DNA of 64,000 bases from Malus domestica (GCF_042453785.1 NC_091670.1:41241501-41305500), one strand, 5' to 3'. Positions 11,026 to 24,800 are shown, counted from the stretch's first letter. Notes: a model not told the origin generated them from the letters alone. Numbers and translations are program-made.

Positions 11026-11175
11026 GAATTTTAACGAAAAGCTTTCAGTATTGTTCACTTTAATGAAAAACCAAAATTTTATACTAAAAAATCAATTCTT
11101 ATACTATTCATTTTATCTTTTATTTTGTTTTTATCGTTAAAACTTAAGATTTTCAAACATTTTTATTAGTTTTCC
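11026..11175. repeat. Short interspersed repeat (~150 bp), second copy inverted at 36685-36833
   Basis: The block running from 'ttttaacgaaaagctttcag' to 'tttttattagttttcc' returns in inverted form at 36685-36833 (from 'ggaaaactaatgaaaaatgc' to 'ttcgttaaagtgaac'). Both are AT-rich and non-coding. It is absent from the corresponding place in segment C (about 23700). It looks like a high-copy MITE of this genome. The class is not assigned. Confidence 0.6.
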
Positions 11176-12575
11176 TATTATTATCTCTTCCCCTCCCCCT
11201 CTTTCTATATTTACACCCCCAATTAAAAGTAAAAGAGAGCAAAGTTATTTCCACACCATTATTCCTAAAATAGCCTCAACAGTCCAATATTGTTTTTATC
11301 TTGAATCCACCCAGTAATCCCTTCGTTAAACTCAATATTGAAGAATTTATTGGTAAGTTCATCGCTTCTCAATTTCGCAACCTTTTGAATCAATAAACTA
11401 AGCCTTCAAGCATCTAATTAAAACAAACAAACAAAACCAGATACAATTAATCTTTTGCTCTTTGAAGACCAACTTTAGTAAGCTTTTTTATGGTTTATTA
11501 AACTCTTATCTAATTTTGTCGACCAAATCACAAAACCCATCTAAAGAGTACCTAAATTGGTATCCGTGCTATTGCCGACAAACCCAAAGTTTTAATTTGT
11601 TACACGTTTCTCACTATTTGCGTTTATATCATGAATCCCTTCTTAAATTCAAGAATTGTATAATATCTTTGCTCAATCGAATTTCTCTTTAATATTAATT
11701 GTGATGTGAGTTGCAAACACCTAAATGAAGCAGCAACTTAAATCCTAGATCTTTTGCTTGATTTTGAGTTGGGTTGTGAGAACCGGTGGTGCATCGGAGA
11801 GAGAGAGACGCAGAGCTGCCTACGTCACTCTAGTCCCCAAAAAAGCTCTTTCTTTATATTTTATTATGTCTCCTATAAAATTTTGCCATAAGGTAAACTT
11901 GTTATTGTTATTAAAACGTGTGTGGAATAATAGACAATGAGTGGCGGAACTGAGATCCTTGCAAGATGTCTTTTCTGCGGGTTTGACGGACCCTTAAATC
12001 CTAGTCGATCACGCAAATCAAACGGCCATAAATAAATCACGAAAACGACGCAGCACCACCCTTTTCTTCTATTCACTTATGTTCTCTCGTCTTTTTCTTT
12101 TTTTTTGGCCGGGGCGACCGCCGGGGGTGGGGGGGGGTGGGAATAGTATGCTCTCTTTCTATCTTTGTTCACTGCCTCCATCTCCAACCTTCTTCCTGGA
12201 TTTTGTTATCATTAATTCCATGGAGTTCTTAATAGGAAAAAAAAAATGCAAAAATAGTTCTTGGGGCTTTTTAAAAAAAAAAATTCAGAACCTAGACATG
12301 AAGAGAGGCAGGGAAAAATTCTAAAAGCATAGCGGTGGCAAATTGCAATCAAAGGGAAAAAAATAATAAAGAGAACAAAAAGAAAAACAGTGAGTTATGA
12401 GTCTTGATTACTAATATCCATGGCGATGGTGCTACGAATAGAGAGAAAGTGAGGATAAAACGGAACGGAACGGAAGGAAGAAACTAGAAAGGGGTGTGGC
12501 TATTAATTACATTAGGAAAGAATCAAAGAGCAATAAGGATTGTAGGAAAATGAAGAACTTGAGAGAGAAATAATT

Positions 12576-12610
<35 letters not shown>

Positions 12611-12816
12611 TAAACTGTATGAAGTGTATTTCAGACTTGATGAAATGGATTCTCACAATTACAGAGCTTTTGTACACACATATATCTAGCTTAAAACTTC
12701 ATTCTTACACTTCTATAAGACTAACTAATCTTTTTAATAGACATGATAGCCTCATTAACTAACTAATGTTAAGCTGCCATTTATTAACACTCATCAGAGG
12801 CAACATTGTTTCGTGC

Positions 12817-12854
<38 letters not shown>

Positions 12855-13738
12855 TATTTCTAGTCGTTTGATTTGTGTGAACGACTAAGATTTAAGGATC
12901 TGTCGGATCCGCATAATTAAAGAGACATGGAGATGATCTGAGTCCGGGGTGGGCATAATTATGATTATTTTATTTATAAAAAAAATTCAGATAATTTGAC
13001 TACATTTGAACTTTCCAAGTCATCCCCCAGCCGTAGAATGGTTGCCGCCAAAATATTTCGCCTAAGGTAGTGTTGCACATGTTGAATGTTTGTTGGATAG
13101 AAAATAATACCTCTAGAATTTCATACAATTTTTTTTTGTTGAATGAACGATGTTATCTACTCTAAGGAGAGGAGATAGGCTTATTTACGAAATTGCCACC
13201 CCTTCAACCGTGCACGTGTCGACCATGTAAAAAGGGTGGGGATGGAAACGCACTACGTTTTTGTTTGCTTCCTGAAACCCGAAGCTCTGATTGCATCCTT
13301 AGGAGAGTTGGGGAACGAGTGTCCATTGCAGAGAGATGGTACTAGCTGAACAGAGTTTCTCTCTGCAACTCCTCTCCCATAGACCTGAACCTTAACTATG
13401 GAAACTCGCTTCTCTGTCTCAGATGCTTCTCTTCTTCTCCCCATTTAAAACCTTATCTCTATTTCTCCTCTTCTTCTTCCTTGCTCTTCGAAAGATCCCA
13501 TCTTCTGGGTTTAATCCCCATTTCTCTCTCATCCCTAACGTGTGCATGTCAGATATCCATCCCAAATCTTGGCCCAATAACACTTCAGAGGTAAAGTTCA
13601 ACCTTCGTCCCGTTTAGTTCTTGTCCAAAATGCAGATTAGATAAAGATGAATAAGAAATGTCTCATATAATTCTATTCTCTATGTAAGGTACCTCGATTG
13701 ACAACGATGATATCGAAGAGCGACTCAAGCTGAAAAAT
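11176..13738. other. Duplicated segment A, right part; no gene
   Basis: This matches 23740-26480 in segment C over almost its whole length, and part of it matches 27210-28740 in segment F. Frames such as 11462-11692 recur at 24007-24243 but change at indels and start in arbitrary places, so I do not call them genes. It contains simple repeats: a GA run (12571-12612), a TA run (12834-12857) and a G-rich stretch (about 12120-12140). Near 13143-13185 lies a truncated SINE that is longer in copy C (25763-25915). Confidence 0.65.
12571..12612. repeat. GA microsatellite present in several segment copies
   Basis: The (GA)n tract is at the same relative place as those at 24962-24996 and 28239-28253, each followed by the conserved 'gtaaa.tgtat'. 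Tract length differs between copies. A second GA tract upstream (24834-24860 and 28049-28088) is almost absent in copy A. Confidence 0.85.
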
Positions 13739-13957
13739 GGACAAGGATTGTCTGCTCTCCACTTCCGGTGCCCTCTCCGTGCCCTCCTATTTTGTGTGAT
13801 CACGGTTAAGCCATGTCAACATTTTATATTGTTTTTAATAGATATAATAAGACAAAAATGAATAGTAATATAAAATGTTGACGTGGCTTAACCGTGACCA
13901 CACAAACAAGAGGGCACGGGGAGGGCACTGGAAGTGGAGGGCAGACAATCTTTGTCC
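13739..13957. mobile_element. Mutator-like MITE, 219 bp, long terminal inverted repeats
   Basis: About 85 bp at each end are near-perfect reverse complements (from 'ggacaaggattgtctgc' inward to 'ttgacatggcttaaccgtga'). They flank an AT-rich loop around 13835-13865. A 9-bp direct duplication CTGAAAAAT (13730-13738 and 13958-13966) encloses it, the length expected for Mutator-type transposition. The related site near 26499-26508 lacks the element. A decayed half of similar sequence may remain near 26720-26760. Confidence 0.85.
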
Positions 13958-15199
13958 CTGAAAAATTGTGCGGATACCATGGTCCGAAATGCCGATAATA
14001 TCAGCGATATATCGTCGATATTATCTGTTTTTAGGGGAACCGAAATCTTTTTCACTATCCAAATGGTTTTCGGGATAATATCGGAATGGGAATACTCGGA
14101 GAAGAACGCCGAAGCTGTAGAAGCTCCGGCCGACTGTAAAACAGGACCCTAGACTCCGATCTAGGTATGAAAATGAAATAGAAGACGAGATGAACATTTT
14201 TATATATGAAGTTTGCCGTGAAACGGTCGGAGGTGTTCGGAAAGTGAGTCGACACCCACGGCCTCGCCGGAGTTCGCCGAGTTGCAGAGACGAGAAGGAG
14301 AGGGAGAAAGACGAGGTTGCTGATGATGATATGTGTGCGTGTGTGTGTGTATGTGGGTCTCGGACCCTTGGTGCAGAGAGAAAGGAGAGAGACGGCAGCG
14401 ACGAGGAAGAAGCAGAAGTCGATCTGCCGATGTGGGTCTCTGTGCATGTGTGTGGGAGAAGGATCGAGAGACCTTGGGTCTCTGTGCATGTATGTGTGTG
14501 TGGGAGAAGGATCGAGAGACGTGGGAGATCTGTGCTTGTTGTGGGAGAATGGAGAAGGGGGAGAAGGGAGCTCAGAGTCAGAGAAGAGATAAGGTTCGAG
14601 AGTCTGAGAGAGAGACTGTATGAGTGTGAGGTGAGTGTGCGTGTGTGGTGTCATGTCTGTGTGTGTGTGTGGTTGGGTCATCTCATCTGAGATCTGACTC
14701 ACGCAGCCTGACTGATTTCACAATATGTCAATAACTTTCTGCAATTTCAGACCATGGACATCAAATAATAGTGCTTTTATAATGAAACCGTGTGCCACTG
14801 TGAGTCCGTGATATTCTTTCACATGCAGAACAGTGTGCCATTGTCTATTATATTCTTTCACCTTATCAAAGGTGGAGTATCGGAGGAATTCAAAGCATTT
14901 TCGTTTCTTCTTCTTCCCTTACCATTTTCAAAGCCATTCCAGATCCATTCCAAAGCTTGAACACAAAGGGTTCCATATTTAAGGTAAGTTTTACAAACTT
15001 ATATTTATATTATTGTAATTTATACAACAACAAATAAATTTGTGTGGACTCATATGTTAATTTTTTAAAGTAATTAATACTTGCATGTTACTTTTTGTAA
15101 GTAATTAAGTAATGTTAACAATTACATGTTAATTTTTTTAAGTAATTAAGTAATGTTGTATAATTATTCCCTAGGATAATTTTAACATGTTTAATGTTA

Positions 15200-15690
15200 T
15201 TTATTATTTTATTAATATTAGGTTTTATTATCAAATTGGATTATTATTGATTAATATTAGGGTTTTTTTTATTATCAAATTGGATTATTATTCATTAATA
15301 TTAGGTTTTATTATCAAATTGGATTATTCTTCATTAAATTGGATTATTCATTAATTTGGATTATTATCAAATTGGATTATTCATTAAATTGGATTATTAT
15401 TAAATTGGATTATTATCAAATTGGATTATTATTCATCACCATGTTTTATATTAGGATTATTTTTTTATCAAATTGGATTATTATTCATTAATATTAGGTT
15501 TTATTATCAAATTGGATTAATATTCATTAATATTAGGTTTTTTTTATTATCAAATTGGATTATTATTCATTAAATTGGATTATTATCAAATTGGATTATT
15601 CATTAAATTGGATTATTATTCATCACCATGTTTTATATTAGGATTATTTTTTTATCAAATTGGATTATTATTCATTAATATTAGGTTTTA
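15200..15690. repeat. AT-rich tandem array in the hAT 5' region
   Basis: The unit 'attatcaaattggattatt', with or without 'attcattaatattaggtttt', is repeated more than a dozen times with variable spacing. A longer superunit containing 'catcaccatgttttatatta' occurs twice (about 15434 and 15621). It lies just upstream of the transposase start. Confidence 0.85.
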
Positions 15691-15849
15691 TTATTCCATA
15701 TTATTTGTATAACTACTTAAATTTTTACAATCATTTTCTTTACTTCGTATTTAATTCTTCTGTAGAATAACTTTATTATTTAGGGTCTCTTATTTTATCA
15801 AAAAATAATTGTCTAATTTTCATGAAAAATAAATATAGGTACGTTTAAG

Positions 15850-18800
15850 ATGTCCAGTGGAGTTACTAAACGTGATCCAGCTTGAGAACATGGAGACCCA
15901 ATAGACGGAAACAAACATGGCACAATTTGCAAATATTGTGGTCGGGTAATGAAGAGTGGCGGAGTGACACGAATTAAGTACCATCTTAGTGGATTAGATC
16001 TAGCAAAAAATGTCCAATGATGCGATAATGTCCCCCCAGAAGTGAAGGCATTCATCAGCACATTATTAAAAAATAAAAAACAGCAGAAGGAATATATAAC
16101 ACATGGAATGGAAAATATTCGAGCTGGGCTACAAGGAGAAGTCATTGGCCAAACGGTTGACAGTGATGATGATGACGATGAGGACGAATGTGATGATGAC
16201 ATGGGACCTGAAGAACGACGCAGTTTGAAACAAACATTACGTGCCTCCAAACAGTCAGCATGGGAAAGAGAACACCTTCATAAAATTCCTAATAGAGCAC
16301 AAGGTTCCGGGACAAGTGGTGGTGCACAACTGAGACGGGGAGGCAGTCTTAGAGAATCACAACCAACACCACCAATAGCCCCAAGTTTATATAAGTCATC
16401 CAAAGCACGTCAAAAGAGTGTTTGGAGTTATTTCACTGAAGGTAATGTGAAGGAGGGAATGGGGCGTCTAATTAGCAAGTTCTTTATCTATGAAAATGTC
16501 CATGCTGAGGAAGCATCATCACATCATTTCAAAAATATGGTAGTGGGATGTCAACAGGCTGGTGTTGGAGTATAACCTCCCACTCCCTATGAGATAAGAA
16601 ACAAATATTTGGATATGGAGTATAAAGACATTGGCAAGTATGTTAACAAGTTGAGGTCAAAGTGGGAAACTAATGGTTGCACAATCATGTGTGACGGATG
16701 GACTGGCCCGACCAGATTGTCTATCATAAACTTCATGGTATACTCCAAGGGAAAGACAATTTTTTTTAAGTCTGTTGATGCTTCAGACCATATAAAGAAC
16801 TACAAGTATATTTACAAATTATTAAGGGATGTAATCATGGAGGTGGGAGAGCATAATGTTGTCCAAGTCGTGACCGACAACGGTTCTGCATTTGTCAAAG
16901 CTGGAAAAAAGTTAATGAAGCATTATAATGTGTTTTGGACATCATGTGCAGCACATTGTATTGATCTCATGTTTGAGGCAATGGGGAAGAGAGAGAATGT
17001 TGCTACTGTGGTCAAAAGAGCTAGTACGATCACAAATTATATTTACAATCACGGTTGGTTGTTGGCAAAGATGCGTGAATTTTGCAAAGGAGAAATTATT
17101 CGTCCAGCTACCACTCGATTTGCCACCAACTATATTGCATTAGACAGCCTACTTAAGAAGAAAGCAGGGTTGAAGCAACTATTCACTAGTGACGATTGGG
17201 CCAACCACAATTTCAGCCGCTCAAATACAGGTCGTATGGTGGAAAGTATAGTGCTTGATCATGCTTTTTGGACTCAATCAGAACATGTGTGCCAAGTGTT
17301 TGAACCTCTTTACAAAGTTTTACGGATCGTTGACACATAAGTGTATCCTACTATGGGGGCAGTATATGAGTTGATGCGTGTAGTGAATGATGAATTGGAA
17401 AGAAAACATGGTGCAAGGTGGGTCATAAAGATAATTGAAGACCGATGGTATAAAACATTATACCGCAATTTGCATGCAGCAGGTATAAATTATGTCATAA
17501 TTTGCAATTCATTTCTTTAGTTGCATAAGTATTATTTCTCTTATTAGAGTATGTGTTTCTTTGAACATCATATTATTTGAATCCTATATACCAATACAGA
17601 CCCGGTGTTGGAGATGATGGTACCCTTATATGTGCTGTACATAATGTATACTCTAAATTAGACCCTGCATCACCAACAGTTGGCCAATTTGGAAATGAGG
17701 TACACAATTACTTAAATTATAATAATTACTTTGTTGGATTAAACTAACACGATTTATTGAATTCAGCTAACATGGTTTAAAGATGCAAGAAGAACTTTTG
17801 GAGAACCAACATCAATTGTTGCTCGAACAACAATGTCTCATAGTGAGTGTAAACATATTTCACTATAAGTTTATAATAGAATTTGTTCGAGTTATTGGGC
17901 TTATCAACATTGTTTTTCATTATAGCTGAATGGTGGATCATGTATGGGACCGATGCACCAACTGTGAGAAAGTTAGCAATCAAAGTATTATCACAAACAG
18001 CTTCCTCATCTGCTTGTGAAAGAAATTGGAGCACATTTGCACTCATACACACAAAGCAAAGAAATAGGTTGGCTCATAGTAGGTTGGAAAAATTAGTTTA
18101 TTGCTACTACAACATGAAGCTTCAAATTCGAGATAAGGAAGCAGAAATAGATCATGTCGACCGTGGTGACCCACTAGATGTATTTGATATTATTGGTGAA
18201 GATGATGATACAGAGGGTAACCAACTTTATCAATGGATTAGACCTCTTCATTTAGATGATGATGAAGGCAACCCAGCTCCCAGAGTTGCTGAAGAAGCAC
18301 GTAATGAAGGGATAAATGTAGAAAGAGTATTAGAGGAGGAGGTGGGATCTAGCAGCGCTGACTCTTTGGAAGAACTTTTGCGCCCAAGACCAAGAAACAC
18401 TGGAATTCCACCTTCTTCCAATCCTACACAACCACAACATCATGCTGATACTAATGATAGCTCTAGTACAAGATCAGGAGACTCACCTACCACCGGAGGT
18501 GGGAATGATGAAGGATACAGTTGAGCTGGAGGTAGTGGTGGTGGATATGGAAACTATTATGGACCACCTCCCGGATTTATGACCCCCTTCACTGGTGATG
18601 CAAACTTCACGCATGCAACACAGGATGATGACCATGGCAGTAGGCGGGCAGGACCAGGAATTGGTGCCATAGGGAATGACTATACTCGTAGAGAAAGAGG
18701 CAAGGGGATTTTGTCAAGTCAAGAAGATGACTCGTTATCTAGAACTTCGGACTCTGTTGGAGTGGGAAGTAGTAACTATGGTTATACTAATAACCAACCA

Positions 18801-18910
18801 TTTCCCTACCCTTCATATCTCATTCCTGTTGGGATGGAATCGAGCGACTCATGGAAACAATCCCAAACTCAATCTTCAAAATGATTTTGCTTATGGACAA
18901 CCTCAACCAA
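15850..18910 (+). pseudogene. hAT transposase pseudogene (BED finger, DUF659, hAT dimerisation)
   Basis: The frame opens at ATG 15850 and can be followed through several stops. A BED-type zinc finger is visible (TICKYCGRVMKSGG..KYHLSG, about 15922-15993). An acidic linker follows (about 16160-16200), then the DUF659/RNase-H-like core (CTIMCDGWTG, VTDNGSAF, CAAHCIDLM; about 16680-16990). The C-terminal hAT dimerisation motif comes last (SSSACERNWS near 18003). In-frame stops sit at 15883, 16018, 16573, 17338 and 18522. A frameshift falls near 18880, where the reading passes into another frame. Introns are visible near 17483-17560, 17701-17766 and 17841-17925, and the first has lost its acceptor. 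The protein would cut and rejoin element ends in the nucleus, but this copy cannot encode it. Confidence 0.88.
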
Positions 18911-19435
18911 TCTCGGATCCATATGGGTGGCATGTTAACAATTACATGCAAAACTATTTTGGGGATTTATCATTTGATAACTACTCTTCACAATACACTC
19001 ACTCTACACATAGAGATGATGAAGATAGTGAAAAATTTAAACCTCATAGGAACTCTATGTGGTACTACAGTGTAAAATATTGTACTAATTCATTATATAT
19101 AAATGATTATGGTGTGTTTAGACTTCTTTCATTAATTACTACATATTTTCTACACTCACAATGTTTGTCAGCTCGCTATATAATCAACTTGATAATGTTA
19201 AATCCATCATGCAATGCATTTCCTTCCAATTTTTTGTGATAAACTAATAGATAATTGACTAAATAAACATCCTGCAAAGTTTCAATAAAAATTTCCAAGT
19301 TTTTCTTACAATTTTCGTGGTTTCCATGTAATTTTTATCGATATCGATATTATCCCGATATTTCCATCGATATTTCCGTGTTTTCGGACTACCGATATTT
19401 CCGATATTACCGATATTTAATACCTTGGCGGATAC

Positions 19436-20483
19436 CACGTGATTCTCAAATCCAAAAGGTAAGGTAAAAATGGAATTGGATCCTCTCTGAGGCAAAGCCT
19501 CAGGATCCTCCTAACCGGACAACACAGGCCGTTGGATTTTGATCTAACAGCTACAAACCAGGGGTCCCTCTAAAAGTTATAATAATTGTAGCCGTTTGAT
19601 CAAAATCCAACGACCCGTATTGTCCGGTCAGGAGGATCCCGAGGCTTTGCCTGGTAGAGGATCTAATTCCGCAATCTGACACCTCCCAAAATGATTTGAC
19701 AAGTACAATCTTATATATTAAGTTGTCTTCTCCCCAATTTTAAATATTTGGAAATGACCCAAGAAGGGTTAGGATTTCTCTAAGCTTCCTATGTAATAGT
19801 GTGCTGCATGCGTATGTAGATTTGATATATGATGTAAAGAACATGTTCTGGTCTGAAAACAAAATTTATTGTTGATATATACTTACAAACATTATAATGA
19901 AGAATGTGAATTATCAAGCAATAGATGCATACAGTTTACCATCTTTATTACTTTCGGATTTGAATTGCATTTTAAAGACACAAAAGATACAATTTGTAGT
20001 GTGTTTCATTCATATTTTAATTTCTACATTATAGTTGGAGTGCCAAAAGTTGAATTGGAATTTGTCAAAAACACTATATATGCCATCTGACTCTTTTTAG
20101 TGTTTGGGTTTGAAGGTGCCGTTTTCTATTGTTTGCGTTTGAAGGGGCCCTGTGAAATGCACCTTAGCAATTGGCTCTCAATCCATTTCATTTCAAGAGG
20201 ATACGAAGAATCCCAATGCCATTGGTTGCTTGAGTGGTATTTTTGTCTCTATTTTTTGTCCTTTTTATCATATATTTTCGTGTAATTATTTTTAAAATAT
20301 TTTGGATGTTCCGGATTTATTTTCCTTTTTGCAAGCAAAAATTGCAATTCATAAGTTAAAAAAGTAACCTCCACGGGCTGCAAAGTTTTCCCCTTGCAAA
20401 GCAAAATTGCATCAGTTTGGATTTATTTCTAACTGAGTGAAGTTACATGTGTTTTATGATCATAATCATTAATATAATCCTAC
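19436..20483. other. End of segment A and adjacent gene-free DNA
   Basis: Similarity to segment C ends near 19745 (26627 in C). From there to about 20483 I see AT-rich DNA with no coding region, no inverted repeat and no recognisable element. Confidence 0.5.
19472..19672. mobile_element. Foldback MITE, ~200 bp
   Basis: Almost the whole element is one imperfect hairpin: 'ggaattggatcctctctgaggc' on the left pairs with the inverse on the right. The centre holds 'aacttttagaggga'-type sequence. Segment C (about 26540-26556) lacks it and reads 'ggtaaaaatctgacacc'. The short flanking duplication is AAT. The central ~65 bp are related, in inverted orientation, to the MITE at 25407-25606. Confidence 0.75.
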
Positions 20484-21880
20484 ATATGTTAGTGTCCTTA
20501 AGCCTCATGGCACAAATAACTTTTTTGTGCTGGTCATATTTTTTTTTTTGTAGTGTTTGAATATTTAGTACTGTAGGGAATGACACATCAAATTTATATA
20601 TCTATGATCTTCAAACATTATCACGATGCATGTGTACGAGACTCACCTGGACCCTAATTCTATGTGGCCACTTAGCCCCACTTCCCACACAGCCAGAAAA
20701 TCGGCAAGACTTTCAACAAAAACGAGTGGACAGTACAACTTCTGTAACTTTCATTGTGTGTTTTTTTTTCTTCTTAAGAATGGTTAGTGACTACTTATCG
20801 TACGAAGAACAACAACCCTAAACCTTAATTTTGTGAACCTTTCATTGTTTTTGCTAAACACTAGGCTTCACATACGTGCTCACGTGAAGACATTTTTGGA
20901 ATCACGATGTGTTATGCACAACTTACATGTTTTAAATGTATTTATATGCGTAAATTGACAAAAGGAAAATTAAATATTTGAAGTAAATGAATAATTTTAG
21001 ATCATGCTAAAAGAAACCCTTCATAAACCAATTAAAGCAGCTGAATTCACATAATAAAATCAGTTTCTATAGAATTTACATTAAGAATAGAGAAAATAAT
21101 ATTTAATAAACAATTGATTGAATCACATTATTGCTAGCTCATTGTGAGGTTAAGCTCATCCCCTCCCCCTTAGTGTAGATAATATCGTTTGTTAAAAAAA
21201 ATCATTTGACAATTAATTTAATCACATTATTATCCACGTGTGAAAGACCCTTTTTTATAAAGAAAATAATATTTAATAAACAATTGATTGAATCACATTA
21301 TTACTAACTTATTGTAAGGTACTAATTAAAAAAAATTACTAATTTATCACCGGCACTACGCACCTCTTAAGATGTTTTGAACATAATATTCATCATTTTT
21401 CTTATTTTTTTTTACTATATTTTTCTTTCCCCTTCATGTGGGCACCATCAACTTTCACTTATCCTTTCATTTTTTTTATTTTTTTCTCTCTTCCAATATA
21501 TGTTATGATGACCGAATTACCCCTGCATTATTTGATATATTATATTGGGTTGCTTTTGAATTTTTTTGGTTGAGAGGCAATTTTGTCCTAATATTTTTGT
21601 CAAATGCGTGACCCCAAATTGGGGCTCTCGCTTTCTATTAGATTGATGACTACGACCCCCGTGAGTGAAAGCTACATTGATATTCCATTCCATGCATCTT
21701 CCTTTTTCACATACATACGTAGTACTTGTAAAATTTTCATCACCATACAGCTCTATAAAGCATCTCCAAAAAACTAAACAAAATTCTAAGAGTGATTAGA
21801 GAAACCAAACTTTATAAGTTAGTTGCAGCATTATTGCTATTAACGTAAAGAGCACATTCATAAAGAACAAAGAACACGTT
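20484..21880. repeat. Segment B: partial duplicate carrying the CACTA right end
   Basis: It starts with the right end of the CACTA element (..tttgtagtgtttgaatattt near 20548). It continues with the piece homologous to 7281-7560 and then to 22290-22480 (for example 'ttttcatcaccatacagctctataaagcatctcca' near 21738 and 22392). A local direct repeat of ~50 bp ('agaaaataatatttaataaacaattg') occurs at about 21090 and 21260. A SINE-like fragment (21140-21195) lies between them. No gene is supported. Confidence 0.7.
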
Positions 21881-24800
21881 CATAAAGAGCACATAAAACA
21901 TTTTAATTGCTGCATTATTGCTATTGACATAAGGGCACATATGTTAATGTCCTTAAACCTCAGATAGGACAAATAACTTTTTGTACTCAGTGACTATATT
22001 TTTTTGTGGTGTTTAACATTTAGTATTGTTGGGAATGACACATCATATCCATATATCTTTGATGTTCAGACATTATCACGATGCATGTGTACGACACTCA
22101 CGTGGACCTTAATTCTATGTGGCCACTTAGCCCCACTTCCCACACAGCCTGAAACTCGGCAAGACTTTCAACAAAAACGAGTGGACAGCACAACTTCTGT
22201 AACTTTCATCGTGTTTTTTTTCTTAATTGAATGGTTAGTGACTACTTATCGTACGAAGAACAACAACCGTGAACCTTAACTTTGTGAAACTTTCATTGTT
22301 TTTGTTAAACATTGATGATTACGACCCCCGTGAATGATATTCCATTCCATGCATCTTCCTTTTTCACATCCGTACGTAGTACTTGCAGACTTTTCATCAC
22401 CATACAGCTCTATAAAGCATCTCCAGAAAATTAAACAAAATTATACGAGTGATCAGAGAAACCAAACTTTACAAGTTATATGTGAACTATTTAATAGAAA
22501 TAAAGCCTACCAATACAAGTAGATCCTGCCTGATCCACACGTTGTCTATAAAATATAGTATTCCAAGCATTTTTTAAATTTTAATCTAAATTTGTGCTTG
22601 GATTTCTGTTGTATCCATTTGGCTAGCCATTTGTCGTATTCCAAAAATTAAATCCCTCCAAGGAAATCCGGCCTCAGGTGGATCCGACCCACCATCGCGG
22701 GTCTAGTCGCACTAGAGTGTATAGCCCGGGTATGAGACGGAAACCCATGAAATCATGGGTTGTTGCTTGCAAAATGGTGGGGAGGATAGGAAAATATGGG
22801 CGCCGTCGGTTTACGCCAGAGAGAGGGAGAGGGAAAAGGAAAAAAGAAATAAAAGAAATATGGGCACCGTCACATTATGTGGTGTACTAATGTACTATAA
22901 CAAACAAATAATTTATGTATGTACAATTCTCAATTCAAAGAATCAAGTAATTAATGGTCCCTCATTAAAAAAAAAGGAAGGACAATATTAGAGGGATTAA
23001 ATTTACAAATCAAATGATGTGTCATCAATAGAAAATAAGCAAGTTAATTGACACTTAACAATAATCCAATAATAAGCCTTCACATCATTTGATTTACAAA
23101 ACTTAATTTAAAAATTTGATCTCGCTATCATTAAATTTAAAAAAAAAAACTAAAAGTTGGGGTCACTGCATGATCGAGCCGGCTAATTTAATGTTGGGAG
23201 TTTGAATTTATTCATTATCAACTTGCTTTTTCATTGACAAATCACATCCTAACATGATAATGACTTTGGTCAAATCATGGCCATTCAACAACTAAGATAT
23301 TTTCGGATCGAATGGGGATCCTCTTTGAATTTTTTTTATGAGGATTCTAGAAATTCTTTAATCACATTCGTTCATCATACATCGTACGATCAATTTTGGT
23401 CAAGTATTGTTTATATTTAATTTTAAATAAAAAAATTTACAATAATTTCTAACCATACGATATACGATAAACGAATATAATTGAAAAATCGATAGAACCC
23501 TCACAAAGAGAATCCAAATAAGATGCTCATTCTTTTGGAATCGTGAAAAAAAGGAGGATACTTTATTTTTCTTGATCTAACCTTTTCTCTCTTCCGGTCC
23601 GGATCTGGTAGCAATTTGCATGCTTTGTACTTATGTTCTAGTTTTTTTTTTTTTTTCCTTCTTTATTCAACAACCATGATTATGATTACTTAACACTGTT
23701 ACAATGTCCACCTTCTTATTTCTTAACCCCCCCCCCCCCCAAACTCTATATTTACACCCCCAATTAAAGTAAAAAGAGAGCAAAGTTATTTCCACACTTA
23801 CCATTATTCCTTAAATAGCCTAAACAGTCCAATATTGTTTTTTCCTTGAATCCAACCAGTAATCCCTTCGTTAAACTCAATATTGAAGAATTTATTGGTA
23901 AGTTAATCGCTTCTCAATTTCGCAACCTTTTCAATCAATAAACTAAGCCTTCAAGCATCTAATTAAAACAAACAAACAAAACCAGATACAATTAATCTTT
24001 TGCTCTTTGAAGATCAACTTTAGTAAGCTTTTTTATGGTTTATTAAACTCTTATCTAATTTTGTCGACCAAATCACAAAACCCATGTAACGAATACCTAA
24101 ATTGGTATCCGTGCTATTGCCGACAAACCCAAAGTTTTAATTTGTTACATGTTTTCCACTATTTAAGTTTATGCCATAAATCGATTCTTAAATTCAAGAA
24201 TTGCATAATATATTTGCTCAATCGAATTTCTCTTCAATATTAATTGTGATGTGAATTTCAAACACCTAAATGAAGCAGCAACTTAAATCTTGGGTCTTTT
24301 GCTTGATTTTGAGTTGGGTTGTGAGGATCGGTGATGCATCGGATAGAGAGAGACGCGGAGTTGCCTACATCACTCTAGTCCCCAAAAAAAACACGTTCTT
24401 TATATTTTCTTATGTCTCCTTCTAAGAAATTTTGCAATAAGGTAAGCATGTCATTAAAACTTTCATTAAAACGTGTGTGGAATAATAGACAATGAGTGGC
24501 GGGACTGAGATCCTCGCAGAATGTCTTTTCTGCGGGTTTGACAGACCCTTAAATCTTTCTATCTCTGTTCACTGCCTCCATCTCCAACCTTCTCCTGGAT
24601 TTTGTTATCATTAATTTTATGGAGTTCTTAATAGGAAAAAAAAAATGTAAATATAGTTCTTGGGTTTTTAAATTTTTTTTTTCTTTCAGAACCTAGACAT
24701 GAAGAGGCGGGGAAAAAATATAATAGCGTATCGGTAGCAAATTGCAATCAAAGGGGAAAAAATAAAGAGATTAGAAAGAAAAACAGTGAGTTATGAGTCT

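Larger units (their letters stand above)
13978..19427 (+). mobile_element. hAT-superfamily transposon, 5450 bp, with a degenerate transposase
   Basis: It is bounded by a perfect 8-bp duplication GCGGATAC (13970-13977 and 19428-19435). Termini are imperfect inverted repeats (CATGGTCCGAAAT versus CAAGGTATTAAAT), followed by 'cgataatatc'-type subterminal repeats near both ends. The related segment near 26511-26525 is uninterrupted. Inside are a ~1.9-kb non-coding 5' region with GT/GA simple repeats (14330-14670), a tandem array (about 15200-15690), and the remains of a spliced transposase gene on the plus strand. Its 3' ~500 bp are shared with the 1.1-kb derivative at 7594-8721. It lies only 12 bp right of the 219-bp MITE. 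Confidence 0.92.

Noticed and set aside
11462..11692. 76-codon frame repeated at 24007-24243
   Set aside because: Similarity reflects segment duplication. There is no domain, no codon-level conservation and no splice or promoter context.
14055..14702. 215-codon minus-strand frame and overlapping plus-strand frames near 14.2-14.7 kb
   Set aside because: They are driven by GT/GA simple repeats in the non-coding 5' region of the hAT element. Composition is His/Thr or Cys/Val-biased and nothing is conserved in the 1.1-kb relative.
15813..16250. 145-codon minus-strand frame
   Set aside because: It is antisense to the transposase pseudogene, which has clear BED and DUF659 motifs on the plus strand.
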